From Stratiformator vulcanicus (GTDB taxonomy: Bacteria > Planctomycetota > Planctomycetia > Planctomycetales > Planctomycetaceae), in NCBI RefSeq assembly GCF_007744515.1, contig NZ_CP036268.1, positions 2,333,712 to 2,397,711 of the forward strand: a stretch of DNA of 64,000 bases, given 5' to 3'. How positions within the stretch are numbered: position 1 is the stretch's first letter; every line of letters starts with the position of its first letter. The notes beneath the pieces were generated by a model, which worked only from the letters and a program-made list of their open reading frames with translations, ran no database searches and was not told the origin of the DNA. Both the position numbers and the translations under genes were made by a program. Shown piece after piece: positions 9,558 to 19,177 of this stretch.

Positions 9558-9747
9558 CTGCGAGCCGCGCCGACGAAATCGGTTCGTGTGGCGGGTACTC
9601 TGGAAGTTTACAGGCGGCGGACGTGATACTGAGGACTAGCAACAGATGATCGGCACGAGTTCGAGACGGCTTGCTGCGGCAGGCAACGGCTTCGAGCTCA
9701 CACGTTCGAACGTGATCTAAATCAGACCGGGACTTTTCGAGACAACG

Positions 9748-10875
9748 ATGGCCACCGTCCAGATTGACAAGCTGCTCGAGTATTGCGTCGTCAACGACGT
9801 CAGCGACCTCCATATCACGACGGGTCAGCCCCCGGTGGTTCGCGAGAGCGGGCACCTGAAGCGGTTGGAAACCAAGTCGCTGACTTCTGACGACACCGTG
9901 TCGCTCATGAAGAGCATCACGCCGGAGCGCAATCAGCAGGAACTGCAGGAAATGGGCGGGACCGACTTCGGTTTCGCCTTCGGGGAGAAGGCACGCTTTC
10001 GCGTCGCCGTCTTCAAGCAGCGGGGCCACATCGGCATCGTGCTGCGGAAGATTCCGAGTGAGTTCCTGACGCCCGAGCAGCTCGGCCTGCCTCCGGTCGT
10101 CAAAGAGTTGATCACCCGGCCTCGCGGGTTGTTCCTCGTCACCGGACCGACCGGTAGCGGCAAGACGACCAGCCTTGCCAGCATGATCAACTACATCAAC
10201 GAGTCTGAGGGGCACCACATTATCACCCTTGAAGACCCGATCGAGTATTATCACAAGCACATTAAGAGCACGATCAATCAGCGCGAGATCGGCGTCGACG
10301 TCCCCGACTTTCCCGAGGCGCTTCGCCGGGCCCTGCGAATGGACCCCGACGTGATCCTCGTGGGGGAAATGCGAGACCTCGAGACGATTGCCTCGGCGAT
10401 TACCGCGGCGGAAACGGGCCACGTCGTGTTCGGTACGCTCCACACGACCGGGGCCCAGGGGACGGTCGACCGAATCATCGACGTCTTCCCGACAAACCAG
10501 CAGGAGCAAATTCGCACGCAACTTTCGACGTCGATCATCGGCATCCTTTCGCAGGCCTTGTTGCCGCGAAAGCCCAAGGGCAAGGTGGCCGCTTACGAGA
10601 TGCTCGTCGTGACGCCCGCCATCGCGAACCTGATTCGCGAGGGCAAAACCTTCCGGATCAACTCGTCGATTCAAACTGGTCGCAAGTTCGGGATGCAGTT
10701 GCTCGATGACGCACTGTTCGACCTCTGGAAGAACGAGCTGTGCGAAGAACGCGACGTGATCATGAAGTCGAACTTCCCCGGCGAATTGCGGGCCCGGATC
10801 GAGCGGGCCAAACGGGGACTTGAGGAGGAAGAGGACGAAGACCTCGAAGACGACGATGACGAATACGAAGATTGA
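9748..10875 (+). CDS. pilT: PilT-type retraction ATPase
   Basis: Hexameric ATPase that depolymerises type IV pilins. It has 375 residues. It begins with the short PAS-like N-domain (D-L-H-I-T-T-G-Q-P-P) and lacks the long MshEN and zinc parts of PilB. Walker A GPTGSGKT is at 133-140, and Walker B L-V-G-E-M-R-D-L-E-T-I is the classic PilT form. The PilT signature A-E-T-G-H-V-V-F-G-T-L-H-T is present. The C-terminus ends in about 20 mostly Glu/Asp residues, an unusual acidic tail. Its presence argues that this locus makes a retractile pilus or a hybrid rather than a pure type II secretion system. It lies between the two PilB-like genes. Confidence 0.92.
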   Translation: MATVQIDKLLEYCVVNDVSDLHITTGQPPVVRESGHLKRLETKSLTSDDTVSLMKSITPERNQQELQEMGGTDFGFAFGEKARFRVAVFKQRGHIGIVLRKIPSEFLTPEQLGLPPVVKELITRPRGLFLVTGPTGSGKTTSLASMINYINESEGHHIITLEDPIEYYHKHIKSTINQREIGVDVPDFPEALRRALRMDPDVILVGEMRDLETIASAITAAETGHVVFGTLHTTGAQGTVDRIIDVFPTNQQEQIRTQLSTSIIGILSQALLPRKPKGKVAAYEMLVVTPAIANLIREGKTFRINSSIQTGRKFGMQLLDDALFDLWKNELCEERDVIMKSNFPGELRARIERAKRGLEEEEDEDLEDDDDEYED

Positions 10876-11060
10876 TTGAACGAAGCGGCTGGCTTTCGAC
10901 TCATCAGCCCGCCGCTTCAATTCATCGATCTTCGCTCGAACGTTCTCGAACATTGATGACTCGCACGACGCGGCCGAATGTGTTTTTCCGTAGTTGCAGC
11001 AACTTTCGAATGACCTCTGGAACACGCTGACAGCCGAAAGCTGACAGCAGAGAGCTTTTC

Positions 11061-12767
11061 ATGGCCCAACGCCGCCTCGGACAGATCCTCGTCGACCTCG
11101 GTTATCTCACCGAAGATCACCTTTGGGACGTGCTGGAGGAACAAAAGCAGAGCGCCGGCGAGGTGATCGGTCAGGTCGCCATTCGCATGGGCTTTGTCAC
11201 CGAAGATCAGGTGACCGAGGCTCTCGCCGAACAGTTCGGGATGAGCGTCGTCAATCTCGAAGAGACGACGATCTCGGCCAAGGTGCTCGAACTCGTCCCG
11301 CAGACGATGGCTGAAATCTACAAGGTGATGCCGTTCTCTTTGCAGAAAGACATCCTGACGGTCGCGATGGCGGAGCCGCAGAATCTGGGAGTGCTCGACG
11401 ACCTGCGAAACTTTTTGGGGGTCGAAGTCCGCGGCGCCGTCTCGACGCCGAAGCAGGTCGAAGAGGCGATTTCCACCGCCTATACCGGCCACGAAGACAG
11501 CATCGAAGACGTGATTACGGCGCTCGAGAGCGCCGACGAGCGCGACGAATACAGCAACATGATCGACCTGACGGATCCGGACGAGCTCGCCGATGCCGCC
11601 CCGATTCGCAAGTTGCTCAACATGGTGCTCCTGCTGGCGATCAAAGACAAAGCCAGCGACATTCACTTCGAACCGTTCGAAGACGAATTCAAAATTCGCG
11701 TCAAGGCCGACGGCCAGCTTTACGAGATGGTCCCCCCGCCGCGGCACTTGGCGAACGCGATTATCTCCCGCATCAAGGTCATGAGCGAGCTCGACATCGC
11801 CGAGCGCCGCATGCCGCAGGACGGTCGTATCGAGCTGAACGTCGGCGGGAACCGGGTCGACCTTCGCGTCAGTGTGCTGCCAACGCTTTATGGCGAGAGC
11901 GTCGTCATGCGAGTGCTCGACAAGACCGTCGTGCAATTGGACCTGAACAAAATCGGAATGGATGCCGGCACGCTCGCCCGATTCCGCCGCATCATCAAAC
12001 GGCCGAACGGGATCGTTCTGGTGACCGGGCCGACCGGGTCCGGCAAAACGACGACGCTCTACTCGGCACTGAATGAACTCAATACGATCTCCGACAAGAT
12101 CATCACGACCGAAGACCCGATCGAATACGACATCGACGGGTTGATCCAGTGCCCGATCAACGCGGATATCGGCGTGACCTTTGCCGCGTGCCTGCGGGCG
12201 ATTTTGCGGCACGATCCCGACGTGATTCTTGTCGGGGAAATTCGAGACTACGAAACCGCTGAGATCGGGATCCAAAGTGCGCTGACCGGACACCTCGTCT
12301 TCAGCACGCTGCACACCAACGACGCCCCCACGACGATCACGCGTCTTCGCGATATGGGGGTGCCGACCTTCCTGATCACCGCGACGGTCGAGGCGATTCT
12401 CGCCCAGCGGTTGGTCCGTCGCATCTGCGTCGAATGCCGGACGGAATTCGAGCCGAGCGACGAACTTCTGATGGAGTTGCAGTTGCCGATTGAGCAGGCC
12501 CGGCAGTACCGTTTCTATTACGGCAAGGGTTGTCCCACCTGTAACAACTCGGGATACAAAGGCCGGACCGGGATCTACGAGCTGTTGGAGATCACTGATG
12601 ACATCCGCGATCTCGTCAGTTCCGAGGCCTCGGTTGACGACATACGGAGCTTCGCCCGCAGCCAGGGAATGACGACATTGCGGGAAGCGGGACTGAAACT
12701 GATTTTCGACGGACTCACCACGATCGACGAGGTCGTGCGGGAAACCGTCGTGGAAGACGTCGAGTGA
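11061..12767 (+). CDS. GspE/PilB-type assembly ATPase, second copy
   Basis: Second full-length member of the same ATPase family as the gene at 7854, 568 residues, with the same plan. An MshEN-type N-domain (R-R-L-G-Q-I-L-V-D-L-G-Y near the start) is followed by the ATPase with Walker A GPTGSGKT at about 323-330, an Asp box, L-V-G-E-I-R-D-Y-E-T-A and a His box. A zinc knuckle of two C-x2-C pairs ends in G-Y-K-G-R. The two copies are clearly related but diverged along their whole length, so this is an old duplication and not an assembly artefact. Directly upstream of the gspF/pilC gene, it is the better candidate to partner that platform protein. Confidence 0.92.
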   Translation: MAQRRLGQILVDLGYLTEDHLWDVLEEQKQSAGEVIGQVAIRMGFVTEDQVTEALAEQFGMSVVNLEETTISAKVLELVPQTMAEIYKVMPFSLQKDILTVAMAEPQNLGVLDDLRNFLGVEVRGAVSTPKQVEEAISTAYTGHEDSIEDVITALESADERDEYSNMIDLTDPDELADAAPIRKLLNMVLLLAIKDKASDIHFEPFEDEFKIRVKADGQLYEMVPPPRHLANAIISRIKVMSELDIAERRMPQDGRIELNVGGNRVDLRVSVLPTLYGESVVMRVLDKTVVQLDLNKIGMDAGTLARFRRIIKRPNGIVLVTGPTGSGKTTTLYSALNELNTISDKIITTEDPIEYDIDGLIQCPINADIGVTFAACLRAILRHDPDVILVGEIRDYETAEIGIQSALTGHLVFSTLHTNDAPTTITRLRDMGVPTFLITATVEAILAQRLVRRICVECRTEFEPSDELLMELQLPIEQARQYRFYYGKGCPTCNNSGYKGRTGIYELLEITDDIRDLVSSEASVDDIRSFARSQGMTTLREAGLKLIFDGLTTIDEVVRETVVEDVE

Positions 12768-12967
12768 CTGATTCGCACAGGTTGAAACACAGATTGAAGC
12801 TGCAACTGGTTGTTGCCGTTTCGTCAAGAATTCCCCACCCGGGGAGACCGAACTTAATGAACTCTTCAGACGACGCTCACATGAGCGGGTAAACTCCCCA
12901 CATCACCGGCTGACAAAGATCGACGACCCGGGACCGACCCGGCGACGAACGCCCGCGGAGGATTGCG

Positions 12968-14230
<1,263 letters not shown>

Positions 14231-14430
14231 GTGGATGAATGTGCAAAATCGAACAGGGGGCCGAAGGTGTGTGTTGCAGAACGCGGCATGCCTCGGTGGT
14301 TGTCTGATTTTGCCGCGTTCGCCGTAAGGCTCTATTGAATAGAAGGTTGCGGCTGATTCAGTGTGATTGGCCGGTTTCGGAACGGAATTTGACACTTATG
14401 GCGCCGGGCAAACGGTTTTTTAGCCCTGCC

Positions 14431-14435
14431 AGGAG
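14431..14435 (+). promoter_or_regulatory. Ribosome-binding site deciding a pseudopilin start
   Basis: An AGGAG sits 10 bases before the ATG at 14446. It favours that codon over the TTG at 14335, which would add 37 residues with no prepilin character. Confidence 0.75.
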
Positions 14436-14445
14436 ATCACTACCC

Positions 14446-15411
14446 ATGCAAGCGCTCAACGAACTTTCGCGACCCTTCGATCGCCATCGCGGCTCCTCGC
14501 GAGCTGGCTTCACGATGATCGAACTGCTCGGCGTAATCGTGATCATCCTGATCCTGATGGCCCTGATCATCCCGTCAGTCGGAGCCGCGATGCGGGTCGC
14601 CCGCAACGCGAAGGTGCGGGCTGAAATCACAGGTCTCGATACGGGCTTGTCGACCTTCAAGAACGAGTTCGGGGCGTTTCCACCGAGCCATATCACGTTT
14701 CCAGAGCAGAATGGAACTTGGTCGAACGAAACGCTTGCAGTGCTGAGAAGCATGTTCCCGCAAATCAGTATCGATGCTGCTTTGGAGCAAAGCTTGGTTG
14801 ACGCCCAGATCATGAAGACCGCGGGGAACGGGTCTCGAGAGTTGAATGGCGCGCAGTGCCTCGTGTTTTTTCTCGGGGGGGTACCAAGGGTGAGCGGCGG
14901 TGCGGCTACGACTGAGATGATCGGATTCTCGAAGAACCCGAAAAACCCGTTTCAGCAGCCAGCCAGTGCGTCATCCGGATCACGCATCGGTCCTTTCTAC
15001 GAGTTCGATGCGGGTCGGCTAACAAGCGGCGTCATCGGTGGGGTGACCTACGACACCTTTGTTTATCTCGACGGTTTTCCTTCAAGCTCCCAGCCCTACC
15101 TCTACGCCAGTTCGTGGGAAGGGGCGGGCTACGAGGTCGGAACCGGTGCGACGGCTGTCGCCGCTCAGGCCAATAGCGACGTGCCCGCGCTTGTTCGTGA
15201 AGTGAGCGCAGGTGTTTTCGAAAGCGGCCCGTATCGTCAAACCGCGAATGGCACGCACTGGAAGGCGCAGTCGTACCAGATTATCTCCTCCGGCATTGAT
15301 CAGAACTTTGGTCTGGGCGGCGTGTACAACCCGGACGATACCTCGACGCTGATCGAAGCCGATCGGGACAACATTACGAACTTTTCCGATGGCGGCACCC
15401 TCGGCGGCTAA
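14446..15411 (+). CDS. Prepilin-like protein (major pseudopilin type), first
   Basis: Secreted or fibre subunit with a class III leader. From the ATG at 14446 (321 residues), a leader of about 22 basic residues ends in the prepilin-peptidase site A-G/F-T-M-I-E-L-L, with the Glu at +5, followed by about 20 hydrophobic residues. The region after it (R-V-A-R-N-A-K-V-R-A-E-I) matches the GspG helix. The C-terminal part contains S-S-G-I-D-Q-N-F-G-L-G-G, a phrase repeated in the next gene as S-A-G-P-D-Q-N-L-G-L. At 321 residues it is much longer than a typical GspG (about 140). It is first in a run of five prepilin-like genes. Confidence 0.88.
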   Translation: MQALNELSRPFDRHRGSSRAGFTMIELLGVIVIILILMALIIPSVGAAMRVARNAKVRAEITGLDTGLSTFKNEFGAFPPSHITFPEQNGTWSNETLAVLRSMFPQISIDAALEQSLVDAQIMKTAGNGSRELNGAQCLVFFLGGVPRVSGGAATTEMIGFSKNPKNPFQQPASASSGSRIGPFYEFDAGRLTSGVIGGVTYDTFVYLDGFPSSSQPYLYASSWEGAGYEVGTGATAVAAQANSDVPALVREVSAGVFESGPYRQTANGTHWKAQSYQIISSGIDQNFGLGGVYNPDDTSTLIEADRDNITNFSDGGTLGG

Positions 15412-15467
15412 GCGCCGTCCGACCACACGGGACGTCTGCCGTTCGGTCCTTACTCTTGAAACAACTG

Positions 15468-16352
15468 ATGCGCTCAAACGACCTCAATCCGGCCTGCCGA
15501 CGTCGACGAGGATTTACCGTCCTCGAACTGCTGGCGGTCATTCTCGTGATCACCGTCCTGTTCACGCTCGTCACCGTCGCCTCAGTCGGATTCATCGCAC
15601 AGGCCAAAGAAGCCGCGACGAAGACCACGCTGCAAAAAATTCAGGGCATCCTCAATCGCCGCATCAGCGGGTTCGAGAGATTCATCACCGAGCAGGACGA
15701 AATTCGGCGAACTAAGGGCCAAAATCCCCTCACGCCGATTCAGCGGAAAGATCTTTTCCGTCAATACTTCCCGATGACGGCGGCCGAAGGCGGCTACAAC
15801 GCGGGCACCTTCGATTTGCATGAAGAAGTCCTCTACAAGATGCTCACCGAGGGCGAGTCGTTCGGAGTTGAGGAAGTCGATACCGACGGCTTCACAGCCG
15901 CGGAAATCTCTGACATCGACGGCGACGGCAACATGGAGTTCGTCGACGCTTGGGATCAGCCGCTGAGGTACTACCGCTGGCCGACCCGGTTGGTGAAACC
16001 GGGCGGAGACAATGACGACATCACCGATTCCAGTGATGTCGTTACCAATTCTGCATTCGACGGCGATGCCCGTCAGACGGCGTTCATTGTGCTGATTCCC
16101 TCGGCCCCGTCGGAAGAGTCGCTTGACCGCGATCCTGATGATCCGCGCGGCAGCATCGGAACGCTTAATCCGTCGAATTATCACGACAAAGACACCTGGC
16201 ATGCGCCCTTGGTCGTCTCGGCTGGGCCGGATCAGAATCTCGGTCTGTTCGAACCGGGAGCCGTGGCCAACTCCGGCCACCTCGCCGCCATCGAAAATGC
16301 CGAAGCCGTGCAGGACAACCTGAGCAACCTCGCACTCGCCGCGGGAGATTAG
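15468..16352 (+). CDS. Prepilin-like protein with calcium-type loop, second
   Basis: Second pseudopilin, 294 residues from the ATG at 15468; a TTG at 15456 is also in frame. The leader N-P-A-C-R-R-R-R ends at G/F-T-V-L-E-L-L with Glu +5 and a hydrophobic helix. Around residues 149-165 lies an Asp-rich loop, D-I-D-G-D-G-N, followed by W-D-Q-P-L-R-Y. This resembles the calcium-binding loop and D-x-W-G-x-P-x-x-Y segment of the major pseudopilin GspG. The late S-A-G-P-D-Q-N-L-G-L motif is shared with the upstream gene. This is the best GspG candidate of the set, larger than usual because of an insert in the C-terminal half. Confidence 0.87.
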   Translation: MRSNDLNPACRRRRGFTVLELLAVILVITVLFTLVTVASVGFIAQAKEAATKTTLQKIQGILNRRISGFERFITEQDEIRRTKGQNPLTPIQRKDLFRQYFPMTAAEGGYNAGTFDLHEEVLYKMLTEGESFGVEEVDTDGFTAAEISDIDGDGNMEFVDAWDQPLRYYRWPTRLVKPGGDNDDITDSSDVVTNSAFDGDARQTAFIVLIPSAPSEESLDRDPDDPRGSIGTLNPSNYHDKDTWHAPLVVSAGPDQNLGLFEPGAVANSGHLAAIENAEAVQDNLSNLALAAGD

Positions 16353-16357
16353 TGAAA

Positions 16358-16545
16358 GGCCAGAGGCGAGTGGCTAGAGAAGAGCAGGCGAAATTCAACG
16401 AGCGAACGAAGAACGATGAGAAGCATTCAGCACACAATACGACGCAGCGACGGCAGTCGGCCGCGGGCCAAGTTCCCGGCCGCTCAACGTCGCGCCCGCT
16501 TCTCCCTTCCTCTAATCTCTAGACTCTCGCCACTCGCCTCTGACC
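16358..16545. repeat. Inverted degenerate repeat pair around a pilin start
   Basis: The 23 bases at 16358-16380, built on the core CCAGAGGCGAGTGGCTAGAG, recur in inverted and expanded form at 16517-16545. The second arm lies inside the next gene and encodes part of its leader peptide (S-R-L-S-P-L-A-S). A similar pair brackets the next gene start at 17588-17800. In RNA the arms could pair and enclose the start codon. Confidence 0.6.
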
Positions 16546-17588
16546 GCAGCGGCTTCACCCTGATCGAACTGCTCGTCGTCACGGTGATCGTGATGATCCT
16601 GATGACGGCCACCTTCACGGTCGTCAGTTCCACGATCGACGGCGACCGCGTCCGCGGCGGCGCACGGCAATTGCAAAGCATGCTCGCCGGCGGCCGCGAC
16701 CGCGCGATCTTCTCCAGTAAACGCAGCGCCGAACCCCGTCCGATGGGCGTGCGGTTTATTAAAGACGAAAACGGCGACTACTGCCGCAGCATGGTGTTCG
16801 TGGGGGTCCTCGGGGCATTTACGGAGGGGCGGATTCAAGTTGACACCGGCGACAATCGAACGTTGGGCTGGAGCGCGGATTGGGAATCGCTTTACGATCG
16901 CGGGTTACTTGTCAACGGGACCCGATTGGCCGTCATTGATCCCGTCAGCGATGTCGAGCACTGGTCGACCGTCGTCCTTAACGTGAGCGGACCGCCCAGT
17001 GCCAGCACCGATCTGACTGGAGTGGCGTTGACGCGAGATTACGCCGGCAACACGGCAACTAACTACGAATACAAACTCCTGCTGGCCCCGGAGATCCTTC
17101 AGAACGAAGAGCCTCGGTTGCTGCCTTCGGGCGTCGTGATTGACCTGGCGAGCATGTACGTCATGGGTTCGCTGCCCGATAGCTGGCGAACGATCGTCAG
17201 CGACGGCGGCGACGGCAGCGCGAGCCGAACGGCTCGGCGTAATGATACGATCGCGTATTCTGACAAGATGGACGTGCTGTTTTCCCCACGCGGCACGGTC
17301 TACGGCAGCCTTTCGGCGGAGGGTTTAATCACCTTCGTTTTAGCGGACCTGCAAGATGTCGCGCTCGGCTTCACGGTCGATGAGCAAGTGATTGACCGGA
17401 CCACCGGCGACCCTGTCGTCACCACGAATGCGAACGCGATCGAGCGCACCGGCGACGAAATCTTAATGACGCTGGCGACACAAACCGGGGCGGCTTTCAG
17501 CTCGCCGATCGATGTCACGATCACGGGCAGCCCGCCGCTGCGGACCGACCCGTTCTTCTTCGCGGAGACGGGAGAGGTCGCGAAATAG
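16416..17588 (+). CDS. GspH-like minor pseudopilin
   Basis: 390 residues. The class III leader is long, about 45 residues, ending [14 protein letters not shown] with Glu +5. The hydrophobic helix is followed by a beta-rich part (A-R-Q-L-Q-S-M-L-A-G-G-R-D-R-A-I-F) like the GspH/FimT segment after the helix. The leader includes residues encoded by a degenerate repeat also found in the preceding spacer. The start is the ATG at 16416, without a strong ribosome-binding site; an internal start closer to the cleavage site is not available as ATG. It is third in the five-gene pseudopilin run and may correspond to one member of a Verru_Chthon-like cassette. Confidence 0.83.
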   Translation: MRSIQHTIRRSDGSRPRAKFPAAQRRARFSLPLISRLSPLASDRSGFTLIELLVVTVIVMILMTATFTVVSSTIDGDRVRGGARQLQSMLAGGRDRAIFSSKRSAEPRPMGVRFIKDENGDYCRSMVFVGVLGAFTEGRIQVDTGDNRTLGWSADWESLYDRGLLVNGTRLAVIDPVSDVEHWSTVVLNVSGPPSASTDLTGVALTRDYAGNTATNYEYKLLLAPEILQNEEPRLLPSGVVIDLASMYVMGSLPDSWRTIVSDGGDGSASRTARRNDTIAYSDKMDVLFSPRGTVYGSLSAEGLITFVLADLQDVALGFTVDEQVIDRTTGDPVVTTNANAIERTGDEILMTLATQTGAAFSSPIDVTITGSPPLRTDPFFFAETGEVAK

Positions 17589-17800
17589 GCTAGTGGCCAG
17601 AGTCGAGTGGCTAGAGAAATGAGTTGTGCGGACGTCTTAAGAATTTCTTGTGGGCGGTTGGCTGGAATGAAACTGAGAAACCAATGATCTCGCTGAGAAC
17701 GACAACCCGACCTCGCAGCAGCCGAGCCGTTTTGCGGGCGCAACGTGCTCCGCGGTCGGTGTCTCCAAATACTCTGGCCACTCGCCTCTGGCCACTCGCC
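17588..17800. repeat. Second inverted degenerate repeat pair
   Basis: The sequence at 17588-17618, with cores GTGGCCAGAG and CGAGTGGCTAGAG, is echoed in inverted orientation at 17772-17800 as two head-to-tail CTCTGGCCACTCGCC-like units. The right arm lies in the leader-coding part of the gene at 17684. It belongs to the same family as the pair at 16358-16545. Confidence 0.6.
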
Positions 17801-19156
17801 CCGCTGCAAAGCAGCGCCCGAGGTGCCACGCTGACTGAAGTGCTCATGGCGCTTCTAATCATGGGCATCGGCGTCGTCAGCGTCGCCACGCTGTTCCCGC
17901 TGTCACTGATGCGTTCGGTCCACGCGACGAAAATGACCAACGCCACGATCCTGCGCTACAACGCTGAAACGTGGATTAAGATGCAGGATATGGAGCCGCT
18001 TCGCGATCCGGATGGCGACGGCACCGACTTTAACGAGCCCAGTGATCGCTTCATCATCGATCCGATGGGCGCGGTGCGGCTCGGGCTTGATGTCAGTAAT
18101 CTTGATGGTGACGGCGCAGATGGTGACGGGGCGGCTCCCGATGAGTTCTTTCCGTTCGGCACGCTCATCGATCGCCACGCCTTTGTTCTATCGACGGCCG
18201 ATGTCTTCGATGGCGTCAACGCGGCTGAAGAGCAAGCCGCCTCGTCCACGGTCACGCTGCCGGACAGTTTTGTTGATGCCTTCGAAACGCAATTTCAACG
18301 GGTGACGGGGGCGCCGACTGCCGCGGAGAATACCACGCTTAACCCGGTTAGCCTGACCGATCACCGGTTGATCTTTAAAACCGTCGATGGCATCGCAGAT
18401 TATGGCACCGACTTAAGAATCACGGTCTTTAACGGCAACGGCTCGCGCGCAGTGAGCCGGACCGTGACGAATATCGCTACGGACACACCTTCGGCTGGCA
18501 ACACAGAGGTCACCCTCAACGCGCCGCTGCCGTATCCGCTGGTGTTCGATGCTGATGGCGATACGACGATTGATGTCACCGATGTCGCCGAAGTGGATCT
18601 GGGTGAAATCCGGGTCGAACTTCCCGAACGTCGCTACACATGGATGCTTTCGGTCCGACGAAACACGTTATCGTCCGGCTCGGAAACGGCGAATGTCGAT
18701 GTCGTGACTTATTTCCGACGGCCGTACGGGAACGAGCTGTGGGACGAAAAACCCTATGCCTATATCGAAGGCGCGACGACGAATGACCCGTTCTATGTCG
18801 CATATGATCCCGCGACGGAGAATCGGCCTTCGGTTAAGCGCGGCTATTACTTCTGTAACTTAAACGAACTCCGCTGGTACCAGATCGGCGACTTCGTTCG
18901 TGAGTTCGACAATACGGGCGATCTGAACGGCGACGGTGATACCGATTTCGATCTGCCGGCCACCGCCCGCGTTCTGGAATTCAAGCTGACCCCGAGTTCG
19001 ATCATCCCGACGGAGCCGGGGCGGGTGACGGGGCGGTTCGATTTCGATGATCCCAAGGACGGAATTAGTACCGCCGATAACGAATACCCCCTCGCCGTAT
19101 TCCCTCGCAATGTGGTCGAGGTGTATCCGCTTAGCACATTATCCATCGCACCTTAA
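17684..19156 (+). CDS. PilV/GspI-like minor pseudopilin
   Basis: 490 residues from the ATG at 17684; the frame is open to a TTG at 17624. The leader ends S-A-R-G/A-T-L-T-E-V-L with Glu +5, followed by M-A-L-L-I-M-G-I-G-V-V-S-V, the hallmark helix of PilV/GspI proteins. The rest is beta-rich and contains several Asp-rich loops: D-P-D-G-D-G-T, L-D-G-D-G-A-D-G-D-G, D-A-D-G-D-T-T-I-D and L-N-G-D-G-D-T-D. These look like dockerin or EF-hand calcium loops. GspI proteins are normally about 120 residues, so this is a large version. It is fourth in the run. Confidence 0.82.
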   Translation: MISLRTTTRPRSSRAVLRAQRAPRSVSPNTLATRLWPLAPLQSSARGATLTEVLMALLIMGIGVVSVATLFPLSLMRSVHATKMTNATILRYNAETWIKMQDMEPLRDPDGDGTDFNEPSDRFIIDPMGAVRLGLDVSNLDGDGADGDGAAPDEFFPFGTLIDRHAFVLSTADVFDGVNAAEEQAASSTVTLPDSFVDAFETQFQRVTGAPTAAENTTLNPVSLTDHRLIFKTVDGIADYGTDLRITVFNGNGSRAVSRTVTNIATDTPSAGNTEVTLNAPLPYPLVFDADGDTTIDVTDVAEVDLGEIRVELPERRYTWMLSVRRNTLSSGSETANVDVVTYFRRPYGNELWDEKPYAYIEGATTNDPFYVAYDPATENRPSVKRGYYFCNLNELRWYQIGDFVREFDNTGDLNGDGDTDFDLPATARVLEFKLTPSSIIPTEPGRVTGRFDFDDPKDGISTADNEYPLAVFPRNVVEVYPLSTLSIAP

Positions 19157-19177
19157 TTTATTCGACCGAGTCGTCAC

